Shown here: in pieces, positions 63,600 to 64,000 of the stretch
Numbering within the stretch: position 1 is the stretch's first letter
Layout: every line of letters begins with the position of its first letter
Assembly (NCBI GenBank): GCA_963576725.1
Contig: OY755236.1
Coordinates: 63,338,636-63,402,635, forward strand
Length of the DNA: 64,000 bases
Direction: 5' to 3'
Source of the DNA: Azorinus chamasolen
Taxonomy: Eukaryota > Mollusca > Bivalvia > Cardiida > Solecurtidae
Translations under genes and position numbers: made by a program
Notes under the pieces: generated by a model
What the model was told of the DNA's origin: nothing
Seen by the model: the letters and a program-made list of their open reading frames with translations, nothing else
Databases searched by the model: none

Positions 63600-64000
63600 T
63601 TTCACTTCAAAGTGGTGTGGGAAACATATTGATTTACTCCTTTCTGACTGTCTTTTCGTCTGTCACAAAATCTTGTCCGCTCTCTAATTCTAAAAGTTCT
63701 CATCCAATCTTCACCAAACCTTATAAAAATGTTTATAGCTATAATATCTAGGCAAAGTTCGCTATCCAGCAAAATTGTTTCAGGAACTTCAGCATTATGG
63801 CCCATGATTTATCCAAATTTGGCCTTTTTAGTAGGGCTGTCACGGTTACTCGGTTAATCGTTGGCGGTTCGGTTCGTTGTTCTCACCGGTTCAAAATTTC
63901 ACTAACCGTGAACCGCCGGTAATAATTTGGGAAGGTAAATTACGCTAAAAATATTACTTTATACAATCATATCTCATTTAAGTCATTTTGTTTCCCTTTG
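63600..64000. repeat. Mollusc-type repeat and inverted ACGGTT motif at window edge
   Basis: 63640-63820 resembles interspersed repeats with GTCTGTC and AATCTTCACC. At 63834-63925, GGGCTGTCACGGTTACTCGG and AACCGTGAACCGCCGG form a loose inverted repeat. Confidence 0.45.

Overview
The window is animal nuclear DNA: AT-rich, with no bacterial-style genes, GT-AG introns and dense interspersed repeats. A lophotrochozoan, most likely a bivalve mollusc, fits best. This rests on the repeat types: arrays built on AGGTCA half-sites, copies of a GGGAATAACTCC-type repeat, AACAAGAGGGCC...GGTGAGCT elements, a tRNA-derived SINE, Tc1 and LINE debris, and very many palindromic MITEs. The species call is inference from memory of such genomes; no search was possible.

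One gene can be read through most of the window. On the + strand, ten exons between 11239 and 63377 join in a single open frame of 489 codons with matching splice phases. They encode a putative signal peptide, a long-form C-type lectin domain (CTLD), an LDL-receptor class A repeat (LDLa), a CUB domain, a cysteine-free CUB-like module, and the first half of another CUB domain that runs off the right edge. It looks like a secreted or cell-surface recognition protein. The introns are 2.6-4.9 kb, except the last one seen, which is 21.4 kb. No other intact gene was recognised; most other ORFs are repeat translations or chance.

The rest is repeats. Family names used in the feature list are mine. 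Family A: TTAACCC...GGGTTAA ends, about 250 bp, central hairpin with arms GCAAACAGAG/CTCTGTTTGC around GATCAGACGGCTCC/GGAGCCGTCTGATC; roughly 60 copies or fragments. Family B: same TTAA ends, about 215-230 bp, hairpin arms GAAACCATTGTGATAAATAG and its complement. Family D: same ends, about 250 bp, hairpin GTAAATAGTG...CACTATTTAC. Family G: same ends, hairpin CAAATAGTGCAG...CACTATTTG. Families E and F: shorter related hairpins (GTTTGGATCC and CAAATTGTATAG types). Family C: a separate group with TA-flanked ends CAGTAAAACC...GGTTTTACTG, about 205 bp, hairpin GGCAGGTGGCTGCTTAATGC. The TTAA target and TTAACCC ends are those of piggyBac-type transposons; Family C resembles Tc1/mariner (pogo/Tigger-like) MITEs.

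Layout: 1-11238 is upstream DNA packed with families A, B and C and one hAT-like MITE. 11239-41785 holds exons 1-9 with MITE-rich introns, a 1.5-kb 37-bp minisatellite (19313-20823), a terminal-inverted-repeat-bounded composite repeat (25195-26584) and a 0.9-kb 23-bp satellite (36913-37805). 41786-63174 is the giant intron 9: a 28-bp minisatellite, a Tc1 pseudogene, an array of nuclear-receptor-like half-sites, a SINE nested in a MITE, a 2-kb array of 164-bp units and two twin 87-bp palindromic elements. Exon 10 lies at 63175-63377.

The most interesting unexplained signals are a mismatch kept at the same place in the hairpins of several TTAA families, MITEs sitting 13-46 bases after four of nine splice donors, and a satellite that appears to have grown from a MITE terminus.
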